Positions 1-7,297 of a stretch of 15,654 bases of DNA are shown here, piece by piece. This stretch comes from an uncultured Prevotella sp. (GTDB taxonomy: Bacteria > Bacteroidota > Bacteroidia > Bacteroidales > Bacteroidaceae): the NCBI GenBank assembly GCA_900769275.1, contig CAAGGA010000128.1:1-15654 (forward strand), read 5' to 3'. The notes below the pieces were generated by a model. That model was not told the DNA's origin, did not search any database, and saw only the letters and a list, made by a program, of their open reading frames with translations. The translations under genes were made by a program, and so were the position numbers. Every line of letters starts with the position of its first letter. Position 1 is the first letter of the stretch.

Positions 1-1174
1 TACTCACGATGCTTTACGCTGTCATCATGCGCTTCGACTCGCTGCGCGAGATAGAGGCGGCAATGACGGCAGAAGTGCGCAAGCTCCATCATATAGGCAT
101 AGACAAGGTCCCTAAGCGTAGCACCCTGTCCGATGCCAATGCCAGACGCTCTGAGAAGTTCTTCGAGGACGTTTACCGCGACTTGTACCAGTCGAACAGG
201 GACAAGCTTTCATCGGACAGCCGACGTAACAGGACAGAGGAATGGGTGAAAAGACTGAGGATTATTGACTCTACCACTATCACGCTGTTCTCCAACGTGG
301 TTTTCAAGGGTGCAGGCCGCCATCCGAAGACGGGAAAGAAGAAAGGAGGTATCAAGGTACACTCCGTCATCCATGCCAACGAGGGCGTTCACTGTGACGT
401 AAAGTTCACCTCAGCCGCCACCAACGCCCCCTTCATGCTCGCTCCCAGTCATTTCCGTCATGATGAGATTGTGGCTCTCGACCGCGCATACATCAACTAC
501 GAGAAATTCGAGGAACTGACGAGGAGAAACGTGGTCTATGTCACGAAGATGAAGAAAAACCTTAAATATAAGATCTTGGTGGACTGCATGGACATGAACC
601 CCGACGGCAAGATGGAGTACCGTGAGCAGGTGGTCGTCTTCAGGAAGGACGGCATCAGCCACATTGCACGTGTCATCACATATGTGGACGTCAAGAAGGG
701 AAAGACCCCGAAGCTGGTCTCACTGCTTACCAACGACTTTGACATGCCCATGGAAACAGTCGTGACCATATACCGCAGGCGGTGGCAGATAGAGTCACTC
801 TTCAAGCAGATAAAGCATAATTTCCCCCTCAGATACTTTTACGGCGAGTCCGCCAACGCCATCAAAATACAGATATTGGGCACCCTGATTGCCAATCTGC
901 TACTTTCACTGCTGCAAACCTCGCTGGAAAGACGTTGGAGTTTCTCTGGGCTGGCAACTATGGTACGTATAGTAATGATGGAATACCTCAACATGAAAAT
1001 TTTTTTCAATATGCCAGATGCAGACATGAAAAGGATGCTCGAAGATGCCGCGGAATCACCTCCGAATGGTGAAGAATGTGAATGATAGGGGGGGCTTGTC
1101 ATAAACACCAAAGTATCTCAACTACTATGTCACAAAGAGTTGGGAGGGGGATTCTTGTATTTAGTGGACAGTAA
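1..1174 (+). mobile_element. IS4-family insertion sequence, left end missing
   Basis: A DDE transposase gene fills most of this stretch and runs off the left edge, so the left terminal repeat and the start of the gene lie outside the window. About 90 non-coding bases follow the transposase stop. The right boundary is my estimate: the segment TTTAGTGGACAGTAAT (about 1160-1175) looks like a terminal-repeat end, and the T-tract following the tRNA-Arg gene begins directly after it. I cannot confirm terminal repeats or a target duplication because only one end is visible. A multicopy element at a contig edge is a common reason for an assembly to break. Confidence 0.7.
3..1085 (+). CDS. IS4-family DDE transposase (5' partial)
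   Basis: Transposase that cuts and rejoins the ends of its IS element. The reading frame is open to the window edge, with two in-frame codons before the first ATG at position 9, so the N-terminus is missing. Numbering from that ATG, the RNase H-like catalytic residues are visible: D87 in RIIDSTTITLF, D158 in IVALDRAYI, and E262 inside the IS4 signature Y-x2-R-x3-E-x6-K (Y255, R258, E262, K269 in YRRRWQIESLFKQIK). The basic stretch around residues 103-116 (GRHPKTGKKKGG) precedes the beta-strand leading to the second aspartate. The visible 358 residues are close to the family's full length. The remaining frame is intact, so the copy may be functional if the missing end is. It is the only plus-strand gene in the window, as expected for an independent insertion. 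Confidence 0.93.
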   Translation, partial: LTMLYAVIMRFDSLREIEAAMTAEVRKLHHIGIDKVPKRSTLSDANARRSEKFFEDVYRDLYQSNRDKLSSDSRRNRTEEWVKRLRIIDSTTITLFSNVVFKGAGRHPKTGKKKGGIKVHSVIHANEGVHCDVKFTSAATNAPFMLAPSHFRHDEIVALDRAYINYEKFEELTRRNVVYVTKMKKNLKYKILVDCMDMNPDGKMEYREQVVVFRKDGISHIARVITYVDVKKGKTPKLVSLLTNDFDMPMETVVTIYRRRWQIESLFKQIKHNFPLRYFYGESANAIKIQILGTLIANLLLSLLQTSLERRWSFSGLATMVRIVMMEYLNMKIFFNMPDADMKRMLEDAAESPPNGEECE

Positions 1175-1175
1175 T

Positions 1176-1183
1176 AAAAAAAA
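1176..1183 (-). terminator. T-tract after tRNA-Arg
   Basis: Eight consecutive T on the minus strand begin two bases after the tRNA 3' end, so the tRNA structure plus this tract could end transcription. There is no separate hairpin. The tract may also be part of the junction with the IS element. Confidence 0.4.
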
Positions 1184-1184
1184 G

Positions 1185-1256
1185 TACACCTGTAGGGAAT
1201 CGAACCCTAATCTACGGAACCGGAATCCGTTATTCTATCCATTGAACTACAAGTGC
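1185..1256 (-). tRNA. tRNA-Arg (anticodon CCG)
   Basis: Reading the minus strand, a full cloverleaf can be folded. The acceptor stem GCACTTG pairs with CAGGTGT (with G-U pairs at 1-72 and 5-68). The D arm is GTTC/GAAT with loop AATGGATA. The anticodon stem ACGGA/TCCGT closes the loop TTCCGGT, giving anticodon CCG for the arginine codon CGG. The variable loop is 4 nt, and the T arm TAGGG/CCCTA has loop TTCGATT. A20 in the D loop is the usual arginine identity base. The discriminator base is A. The CCA end is not encoded: the base after the discriminator is C, followed by eight T. The gene is 72 nt and lies about 10 bp from the estimated end of the IS element. Confidence 0.93.
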
Positions 1257-1444
1257 CTAAGCGAGTCTGAAACCTCTCTTGTAAACTTCAAACTCATTGA
1301 AGATGAATGCGTTCAGATTTGGATTGATGTATTCTGACTGGCAGATGCACAAATCCAAATCCTTAATATAACGCATGAATTGTTCGCTTATTGTGCAGAA
1401 TGTATTTTTTTTTGCAAAAGACCTCATATATATTCTCCTGCGCC

Positions 1445-2872
1445 TTACAGCGAGAGATTGAGGCCTATGGCAACAACGCTGTTGGTACGCTGGTACAGGT
1501 CAGTCTTTTCCATGCCAGTCTTGATAGAGCCTATACTGTAGTTTGGGATGCTAACAGTTCTGTCCTGATAGAAATTATGCATGTATCCCAGGTCGATGCT
1601 TACTTTCTCGTTGACGTTGTATCGTGCTCCGAAGCCTATCAGATTACTGCTGCAGTTGTAACTCATGTCCTGCATGAATTCATCGGAGAGACTGTAATGC
1701 GTGTTTTGCCAACCCGCACTGACGGTTATCTTGTCATTCATGTCCCATTCCACGCCTGCGAGAAGTTCCCTTGTACCGCTGTCGATAAGTTTCTGCTCGT
1801 TGTTGTAGCGTGTGGCGTTGCAGTCGTCATAGAAATGGAAGCCACCGCTTATCCTTATTGCCTTGACTGGAGAGTATTGTACGCCTATTGTTGCGGTGCC
1901 GGGAATGTCATCCCGCACCTTTTCGTTGGCATCATCGTTGAACTTGTTGAGCATGGGGAGCTTGCGTGCGAAAGCATTCATCTCGGTAGAGTTCTTGAGA
2001 TTCATCTTTGTACGGAACTCATACTTTGCTGCAATGTTCCAGTGTTCGTTTATTCTCCAGTCGATGCCCACGACGGGAGTCCAGCCGATGCAGGACTGCG
2101 AGGTGTTCATGTTAATGTCTCCGTTGCCGATGTCGGATGCGGGGACACCGAGTTGCTGTCCTATCCCCTGTATGAGCTGCTGTGTATATGCCTGTGGCAG
2201 TTCGGTCTGTGTGGCAACGTCGGTGTATAGCTTGATGTCGTTTACATAGCCTTTGTAGCTTGCTGTGCCGATGACAGACCTGATACCGGCAAAGACGGCA
2301 ATGTTGTCGTTTATTCTGTAGCCTGCACCCAACTGTATTCCAAGGTAATACTGTTTTCCTTTCATAAAGGAATTGATGCTGTACGCTTTTACCGGCAGTT
2401 CCATCTTTTGTGCTATGGCGGGCAGCATTGAGAAAACGCTCTCTATGCTGCCGATGCCGTTGTCAAATTCGCATTTTCCTCCACCTCCGCTGAATGCGAA
2501 TGAGGCAGAGACAGTCCATCTGTCCATCACTTTTGCAGCCTGGAAACTTGGCACGATGGGAGCTGAAGCCTGTCCCTTGAACTTGTGCGTAGCTTCACCG
2601 TAATGGTTGATGTTGCCGGCAATTCCGGGAAAAGTCGTAGTGACGTTGCGTTGCTGTTCCGGGTGTTGCAGGGTGAAACCGAAGTGAAAACCTTGAGGCA
2701 TGAAGCATACTCCTGCCGGGTTGGTATATACACCGTCTATGTCTATGATTGCATCACGTGCGGGGTTTCTCAGGAATGAAGCACTTTGGTTTGAATTGGT
2801 AAGTAGTCCTCCTGCCATGATGTGGCTTGGGATTAATGTTGCAATGGCAATGGCTGCAAGTTCTTTTTTCAT
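1445..2872 (-). CDS. FadL/OmpP1-family outer-membrane transporter
   Basis: A 475-residue outer-membrane beta-barrel predicted to take up hydrophobic compounds; FadL is the long-chain fatty-acid channel of E. coli. Residues 1-20 (MKKELAAIAIATLIPSHIMA) form a signal peptide followed by GG. The family's N-terminal hatch signature is present as YTNPAG with NPAG at 51-54, preceded by SASFLRNPARDAIIDIDG. The rest alternates short amphipathic strands and loops, for example RINDNIAVFAGIRSVIG and NEKVSIDLGYMHNFYQD, and ends in a strand (SVVAIGLNLSL). The length is within the family range. The substrate cannot be told from sequence. The start fits the signal peptide and directly abuts an unusual inverted repeat with a -7 promoter box, so the gene is probably transcribed on its own and may be regulated at that site. 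No convincing terminator is visible after its stop. Confidence 0.9.
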   Translation of the reverse strand: MKKELAAIAIATLIPSHIMAGGLLTNSNQSASFLRNPARDAIIDIDGVYTNPAGVCFMPQGFHFGFTLQHPEQQRNVTTTFPGIAGNINHYGEATHKFKGQASAPIVPSFQAAKVMDRWTVSASFAFSGGGGKCEFDNGIGSIESVFSMLPAIAQKMELPVKAYSINSFMKGKQYYLGIQLGAGYRINDNIAVFAGIRSVIGTASYKGYVNDIKLYTDVATQTELPQAYTQQLIQGIGQQLGVPASDIGNGDINMNTSQSCIGWTPVVGIDWRINEHWNIAAKYEFRTKMNLKNSTEMNAFARKLPMLNKFNDDANEKVRDDIPGTATIGVQYSPVKAIRISGGFHFYDDCNATRYNNEQKLIDSGTRELLAGVEWDMNDKITVSAGWQNTHYSLSDEFMQDMSYNCSSNLIGFGARYNVNEKVSIDLGYMHNFYQDRTVSIPNYSIGSIKTGMEKTDLYQRTNSVVAIGLNLSL

Positions 2873-2913
2873 TTTGAGTAATTTTGCGAAATATTTGCAA
2901 AATTACTCAAAAT
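2871..2913. promoter_or_regulatory. Perfect 17-bp inverted repeat at the fadL-like start, containing a -7 box
   Basis: Arms ATTTTGAGTAATTTTGC (2871-2887) and GCAAAATTACTCAAAAT (2897-2913) are exact reverse complements around a 9-nt loop, GAAATATTT. The left arm overlaps the ATG (2870-2872). On the minus strand the arm at 2897-2913 contains TAATTTTG (2898-2905), matching the Bacteroidota -7 consensus TAnnTTTG. This would place the transcription start near 2894 with a leader of about 20 nt. The dyad could be an operator for a dimeric regulator or a 5'-end mRNA hairpin that hides the start codon. No TTTG at the usual -33 spacing was found. Confidence 0.65.
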
Positions 2914-3007
2914 CACCAAGAAAACTTTGAATGTAATGCAAATTATGGGGGTATGGCGTGATATTGGCTGACAAAATACTATTTCAAAATCGTTTTGTCC
3001 TATCTGC

Positions 3008-5896
3008 TTAATACCATTTCACGTTATTGGAATAGCCGGAACGTTTGTCGTACTTGAGGGCATCGGTGAGTGTCGCAGCATTACACCGGAACGAGAAATT
3101 GTAGCTGGTGTATGGAGCGAGAACCACGGAGCATGACATATTGAAGCAATGCAGGTCGCGTGCCAGAGAGGCCGTGGTGGTAGATAGTTTGTGGTAATTG
3201 AAGTCGTAACCTGATGAGAATGAAATGTTCCAGCCGTCAGAGAGGCGGATGTTGCCGGAGAAGTTCAGGTTCTGGGTGTAGGAATACGGATACCTCATCC
3301 TTTTCTTGTTGAACTCCCCGGAGGTGTTCTCACGCATCGTAATGCCATATCCGAAGGTGATGCTCCACGGCATGGAGAACTTCATATATCCGTCCTCGTC
3401 AGTCTCTGCTTTTCCTGCGTTCTCCTTGCGTGCACCGTTCTGTGCCTTTACCATGGTGTCATCGACGTTGGTATTTACGTCATCATCATCCTCATCGTCC
3501 TCGTTGCCGTCAGTCTTCTTCCTCTTGTCTTTCTTGTCTCCGCCTCCGAACAGTTTTTTTATTTTCTCGGGGTTGAGGGTGTAGGAGATGTTCTGCGACA
3601 TACCCAGAAAGCGTCCGAAGCGTCCGTAGCCGTATTCCGTATGTGTTCCTACGTATGGCTTGCCGTTCTCGTCCAGTTCGTAAGCGTATGTGGCGAAGAC
3701 GGCATTGACGTTGAAGGTATAGTTCTTCCACCATTTCAGGCGTAGGGTCATGGAGAGGTCGCTCCATGGTCGCTCTTTTGCTGCCATGTTGTATGACATG
3801 TTTGCGGAGAGCTCGTCGATGATGCTGATTTTCTTTGAACCTATGGAGTCATCATCGGTCTTAAGTTTCATCTCTACATTGTTTGAGAGGGACATGTTGA
3901 TGCTTCCGGTCTTGCCGCGTCCGGGAACGCCGAACATTCCGTTTTCGTAGGGAGAATACTGCACGAGAGATACGTTGCCATTGGCATCAGTCTTCTGGTA
4001 TGTGTCGTAATAGCCGTAACGTGATGCGCTGAAATCCGGTGCATAGCTGAATCCTATGGATGGCTTCAGGACGTGGCGTATAGCCTGTATCTTGTCTCCG
4101 AAAATCTTTCTGTTCGGAATCCACATACCGTAAATCGTAGTATTGGCGGAGATAGATAGATTCCAGTTATATACGTTGTGGAAACCGTAGATTGTATCAC
4201 GTACCTCTCTCTGTCTCAGTTCGTCCCATGATTTCTCCACCTTGTTGGTGTACATACGGTCGGTAAAGTTGAAGGAAGGTGAGACGTTAAGGTATTTGAA
4301 CAGCGTGAACGAACCGCTGATGGGGATGTTATGCTGCATGGCATTCTTCCAATCTTTTATCAGATTGGAGTGCATGAGCTTGTCTTCCTTTGTATTGATG
4401 GAGTTGGAGAGGTGTCCTGTGTATGACATGGATATTTTCTCATACCATTTTTCTTCTCCGGCCTTGTTCTTTCGCTTGAAAGGGTAGAAACGGGAGATGG
4501 AGATGTTGAGGTCGGGCAGGGTCATCGAGATGGTGGAGTCACGCATGTTCTGTGCGAGGTTGGCGGAAGAAGAGAGGCTTAGTCCTATGCTTGAGAAACT
4601 GGTGCTCCATGACACGGAAGAGGTCCTCGTGCTCTGTGAGCGGTATGACGGGTTGTAGAGTGATGACAGGTTGTTTGTCTCGTAGGAGGTTGTGGCGAAA
4701 TTGACGCTGGCAGAGAGACTGCTGAACGGGTTAGCCTTGGCATCCTGACGGTGACTCCACTGTATCTTGAAACTTGTAGTCTTCGAATAGTCAGCCAGAC
4801 CTTTTTCTCCTGTTCTCGTGTCCTGATAGCTGAAGTAGAACGAACCTGAGTGCTTGTAGCGTTTGCGGTAGTTGGAGGCGGCGGAGAACCCCCATGAACC
4901 CTTGGTGTATATTTCTCCGAGAAGTTTCAGGTCGGCATGGTCTGACAGCGCAAGATAGTAGCCTCCGTCGCGCAGATAGAAGCCTCGTGACGTTTCATCA
5001 CCGTATGTAGGCATGATGAAACCGCTGGAATAGCTTTTCGAAAAGGGGAAGAATCCGTATGGTATGGCGAGGGGCAGCGGTACGTCCTGCACTACGAGGT
5101 ATGCCGGGCCGAATACTACGTCCTTTCCCGGACGTACCTTTGCACGTGAGAGAGCGATATAGAAGTCCGGGTGCTCATCATCGCAGGTGGTATAACGTCC
5201 GTGCTGCAGGTACATATTGCCCTCGTTGTCGCGCTTTGACCGCTCGGAAATGAGAAATCCGTCTTCCTGTTGCGTATAGACATTCCTTATGAGACCTTTC
5301 TTTGTCTTGAAGTTGAATGCCATCGTGTCGCTTGTATAGGAGTCGTTGCCCATCTGAAAGACGGGAGTCCCGGAAAGTGCTTTTGCAGTAGTGTCAAACT
5401 TGCCGGTAGCGTGTACGAGGCTGGAGTCGAGGGTGACGTAGATTTTCTCGCTCGTAAGGTCCATGTTCTCGTATTTAACGTTGGACGAACCATAGAGGTG
5501 GGCTTTCTTCGTGGAAGCGTGATATACGAGAGAATCGCTTGCCTTGTAGGCTACGGGGGCATCTATGCCGTTCTTTTTCTTGCGGTTGATGGAGTCGAGG
5601 CGTATGGAGTCGTCAATGCTTTCGTTGTGCCTTTTTATTGCAAGTTGGAGGGAGTCGAGAGACTCTGTCTCATGTATGGCTGAATCACCCGCAGGGATAT
5701 TGCTGCCTTTGTCTGCCTTTGTCGTGTCCTTTGCGGTGAGTGTGTCGTTCAGGAGTGTCAGTTGAAAGTCGTGTTGCTTAGCCTCTGCACTGTCATTCCC
5801 GTCTGTTGCGAGTGCTCTGTAAAGGGATGTTCTTCCCCCTGCCATTATGAATATAATGACCATGAAGAGCATGAATATGGTAGTACGCGTGCGCAT
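3008..5896 (-). CDS. lptD: LPS-assembly protein LptD (OstA family)
   Basis: The outer-membrane barrel that inserts lipopolysaccharide into the outer leaflet together with LptE. This 962-residue protein starts with a hydrophobic signal segment (residues 7-20) and a Ser/Asp-rich linker (30-110). A periplasmic OstA/LptA-like beta-jellyroll follows at about 115-270 (YKASDSLVYHASTKKAHLYGSSNVKYE, EKIYVTLDSSLVHATGKF), with the conserved YTTCDDEHPDFYI and VPLPLAIPYGFFPF segments at 235-285. The remaining ~670 residues are barrel strands, ending in an aromatic residue (VKWY) as expected for the BAM machinery. It is longer than E. coli LptD (784 residues), as usual in Bacteroidota. An extreme Lys/Asp-rich loop lies near 3400-3550. 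The first ATG lies only 8 bp from a strong -7 box, so translation may instead begin at Met9 (5872) or Met12. Confidence 0.93.
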   Translation of the reverse strand: MRTRTTIFMLFMVIIFIMAGGRTSLYRALATDGNDSAEAKQHDFQLTLLNDTLTAKDTTKADKGSNIPAGDSAIHETESLDSLQLAIKRHNESIDDSIRLDSINRKKKNGIDAPVAYKASDSLVYHASTKKAHLYGSSNVKYENMDLTSEKIYVTLDSSLVHATGKFDTTAKALSGTPVFQMGNDSYTSDTMAFNFKTKKGLIRNVYTQQEDGFLISERSKRDNEGNMYLQHGRYTTCDDEHPDFYIALSRAKVRPGKDVVFGPAYLVVQDVPLPLAIPYGFFPFSKSYSSGFIMPTYGDETSRGFYLRDGGYYLALSDHADLKLLGEIYTKGSWGFSAASNYRKRYKHSGSFYFSYQDTRTGEKGLADYSKTTSFKIQWSHRQDAKANPFSSLSASVNFATTSYETNNLSSLYNPSYRSQSTRTSSVSWSTSFSSIGLSLSSSANLAQNMRDSTISMTLPDLNISISRFYPFKRKNKAGEEKWYEKISMSYTGHLSNSINTKEDKLMHSNLIKDWKNAMQHNIPISGSFTLFKYLNVSPSFNFTDRMYTNKVEKSWDELRQREVRDTIYGFHNVYNWNLSISANTTIYGMWIPNRKIFGDKIQAIRHVLKPSIGFSYAPDFSASRYGYYDTYQKTDANGNVSLVQYSPYENGMFGVPGRGKTGSINMSLSNNVEMKLKTDDDSIGSKKISIIDELSANMSYNMAAKERPWSDLSMTLRLKWWKNYTFNVNAVFATYAYELDENGKPYVGTHTEYGYGRFGRFLGMSQNISYTLNPEKIKKLFGGGDKKDKRKKTDGNEDDEDDDDVNTNVDDTMVKAQNGARKENAGKAETDEDGYMKFSMPWSITFGYGITMRENTSGEFNKKRMRYPYSYTQNLNFSGNIRLSDGWNISFSSGYDFNYHKLSTTTASLARDLHCFNMSCSVVLAPYTSYNFSFRCNAATLTDALKYDKRSGYSNNVKWY

Positions 5897-5904
5897 TTGG
5901 GGTG

Positions 5905-5912
5905 CAAAGGTA
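5905..5912 (-). promoter_or_regulatory. Bacteroidota -7 box (TACCTTTG) for lptD
   Basis: TACCTTTG on the minus strand is an exact match to TAnnTTTG, followed by CACC as often seen at such promoters. Transcription would start a few bases before the annotated ATG at 5896, giving a nearly leaderless mRNA or pointing to a start further downstream. No clear TTTG -33 element is present; the upstream region is A/T-rich. Confidence 0.6.
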
Positions 5913-6012
5913 AGAAATTATCTTGACATAAGGAAAAAATGCAGCAAGTTTGCACTTATTTTAATGAAAAATTAAGTTGTGTTTAGATTTCAAGGCAGGA
6001 TAGAACCCACCT

Positions 6013-6579
6013 TCAGCCTGCAAATCTTTCATGCCACTTCATGAAGCGTTCGACACCGTCTTCTCCGAATTTCCTGAGGCTGCCGATTACCTTTTCCAAT
6101 GGTTTTTCCCTGTCAGGATGAGTCTTGGAGAAGAATTTGTCAGCGTAGCAGACTATCTTTTCCATAGTGGTTTCCGGGAGAAAGTCTTCATGAGGCAGGG
6201 GAAGTCCCTGACTGACAATCTGGTTTCGTGTCAGTCCCGCTCCCGTATGTCGTTCGCAGACTCTTGCAAAGACTTCGATGTCATCTTTGGTAGTACCGAA
6301 GAGTGAGGCGTCATGACGCAGCATCTCGGCTCCTATTCGTCCGTGACAGATGTATGGTTCCGTGCCGCAACACAGTATTCCCCTTGCATCGCAGCGTATT
6401 ATGCCGATGTCGTGCAGCATTGCGGCTGTCTCCACAATTGCCTTGTCGAGTCCCAGTTCCGGGTGTGCATCACATACTGCCAATGCTTTTTCTGCCACCT
6501 TGCGGCTGTGGATGACAAGTATCTCCCTCAATTCGGGACTTTTGTAGTAGTGGTCAATGATTCTATCTTGTAAGGACAT
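6013..6579 (-). CDS. HD-domain (HDIG) phosphohydrolase
   Basis: A 188-residue cytoplasmic metal-dependent phosphohydrolase of the HD superfamily. Metal ligands are visible in order: H24 (LVIHSRKVAEKA), H56-D57 in the motif AAMLHDIG (53-59), H79 (YICHGRIGAEML), H111 (CERHTGAGL) and D147 (IVCYADKFFSK). This H..HD..H..H..D arrangement fits a catalytically competent HD domain. No other domain is attached, and neither a signal peptide nor membrane segments are present. The substrate is unknown; family members cleave nucleotides or other phosphate esters. The gene begins directly at an octamer repeat (6580-6608) with no visible Shine-Dalgarno site. It lies 83 bp after the YqiA-like gene and 116 bp before lptD, which has its own promoter box. 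Confidence 0.88.
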   Translation of the reverse strand: MSLQDRIIDHYYKSPELREILVIHSRKVAEKALAVCDAHPELGLDKAIVETAAMLHDIGIIRCDARGILCCGTEPYICHGRIGAEMLRHDASLFGTTKDDIEVFARVCERHTGAGLTRNQIVSQGLPLPHEDFLPETTMEKIVCYADKFFSKTHPDREKPLEKVIGSLRKFGEDGVERFMKWHERFAG

Positions 6580-6662
6580 GTTGTTTTGTTGTTTTGTTGT
6601 TTTGTTTGAGGCACAAACTTCCGCAAACCCCTAAAACCGTAAAACCCTAAATCCATCACCCC
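6580..6662. repeat. Octamer simple repeat and AC-rich imperfect inverted arm between genes
   Basis: The unit GTTGTTTT is repeated three times without error (6580-6587, 6588-6595, 6596-6603) plus a partial GTTTG, immediately next to the start codon of the HD gene. On the right, CAAAC/AAAAC motifs (6613-6646, for example CTAAAACCGTAAAACCC) are roughly complementary to the left side, giving an imperfect inverted repeat. On the mRNA the leader of the HD gene reads as (AAAACAAC)n directly before ATG. Confidence 0.75.
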
Positions 6663-7247
6663 TTATCCTTCTACCTTCTTGCGGATTTCCTCAATTAGGG
6701 GGATGACAACCTTGCGCAGTATCTTGTCATTGAGGCGGTGCTCGCCTTCGAATCGTGAGGCGTTAGGGTAATGCTTGTGGAAGAGGTCGTAGGTATTCAC
6801 AAGGGGATCGTTGATACCGAAGAGACCGAAGCATTTCTCTCTGTCATCGTCTGTGATTTCCTTGAACTGCTGCCGCTCTATCATGTTATGGTGCTGAATG
6901 ATGTCGCGCGTAATCTTAAACTCCTTTTGGTTGTCCTTTCTCCTGTTGAAGAACTTGTGTACGCCGGTCTTCAGCACTTTGCTTGCCGTGGACATATTCA
7001 GGGCAGGGTTTACGCATATCCTGTAATACCCTTTCATCTGGTGGGCGTACATGCCTCCCATGCTCGTGCCTATCACGAGGTCTGGATTCTCCTCCTTGCA
7101 GAGGTTTTGCAGGAAAGGCAGAGCCTCAAGCGGGTCAATGGGAATGTCCGGAGCGATAATCGTATCGTCGGGAAGCATATTGCGCAGGTTCTCTACCGTA
7201 CCGCTTGCACCGGAGGAACCGAAACCGTGGAAATATATTATCTTCAT
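6663..7247 (-). CDS. YqiA/YcfP-like alpha/beta-hydrolase
   Basis: A 194-residue single-domain alpha/beta-hydrolase, probably an esterase, resembling the YqiA/UPF0227 family. It opens with the first core strand and oxyanion motif MKIIYFHGFGSSG (1-13). The nucleophile elbow is GTSMGG with S62. The likely acid is D147 in FGINDPLV and the catalytic histidine H170 in EGEHRLND. The frame is open further upstream to 7349, but I chose the ATG at 7247 because the domain begins exactly there and the longer version would overlap the preceding gene by 52 bp with an unlikely Thr-rich tail. It is cytoplasmic, with no signal peptide. The 50-bp gap after the M15 peptidase gene suggests cotranscription. The natural substrate is unknown. 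Confidence 0.87.
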   Translation of the reverse strand: MKIIYFHGFGSSGASGTVENLRNMLPDDTIIAPDIPIDPLEALPFLQNLCKEENPDLVIGTSMGGMYAHQMKGYYRICVNPALNMSTASKVLKTGVHKFFNRRKDNQKEFKITRDIIQHHNMIERQQFKEITDDDREKCFGLFGINDPLVNTYDLFHKHYPNASRFEGEHRLNDKILRKVVIPLIEEIRKKVEG

Positions 7248-7297
7248 AGTTGTTGGTATTGTGTAAGTTGTTGTGTTGCTGATTTGTGTGAGTGGTG

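Noticed and set aside
1140..1337. 65-residue plus-strand open frame
   Set aside because: It runs across the tRNA-Arg gene and has no protein features.
1391..2230. 279-residue plus-strand open frame
   Set aside because: It lies opposite the FadL-like gene, which has a signal peptide and family motifs; the plus-strand protein is Cys/Val-rich with no recognisable domain.
2986..2998. Terminator for lptD
   Set aside because: CAAAATCGTTTTG forms only a 5-bp A/T stem without a following T run.
5930..5960. Terminator for the HD gene
   Set aside because: GCAAACTTGC followed by a T run on the minus strand suggests one, but the stem would be only four pairs with a 2-nt loop, too weak to call.
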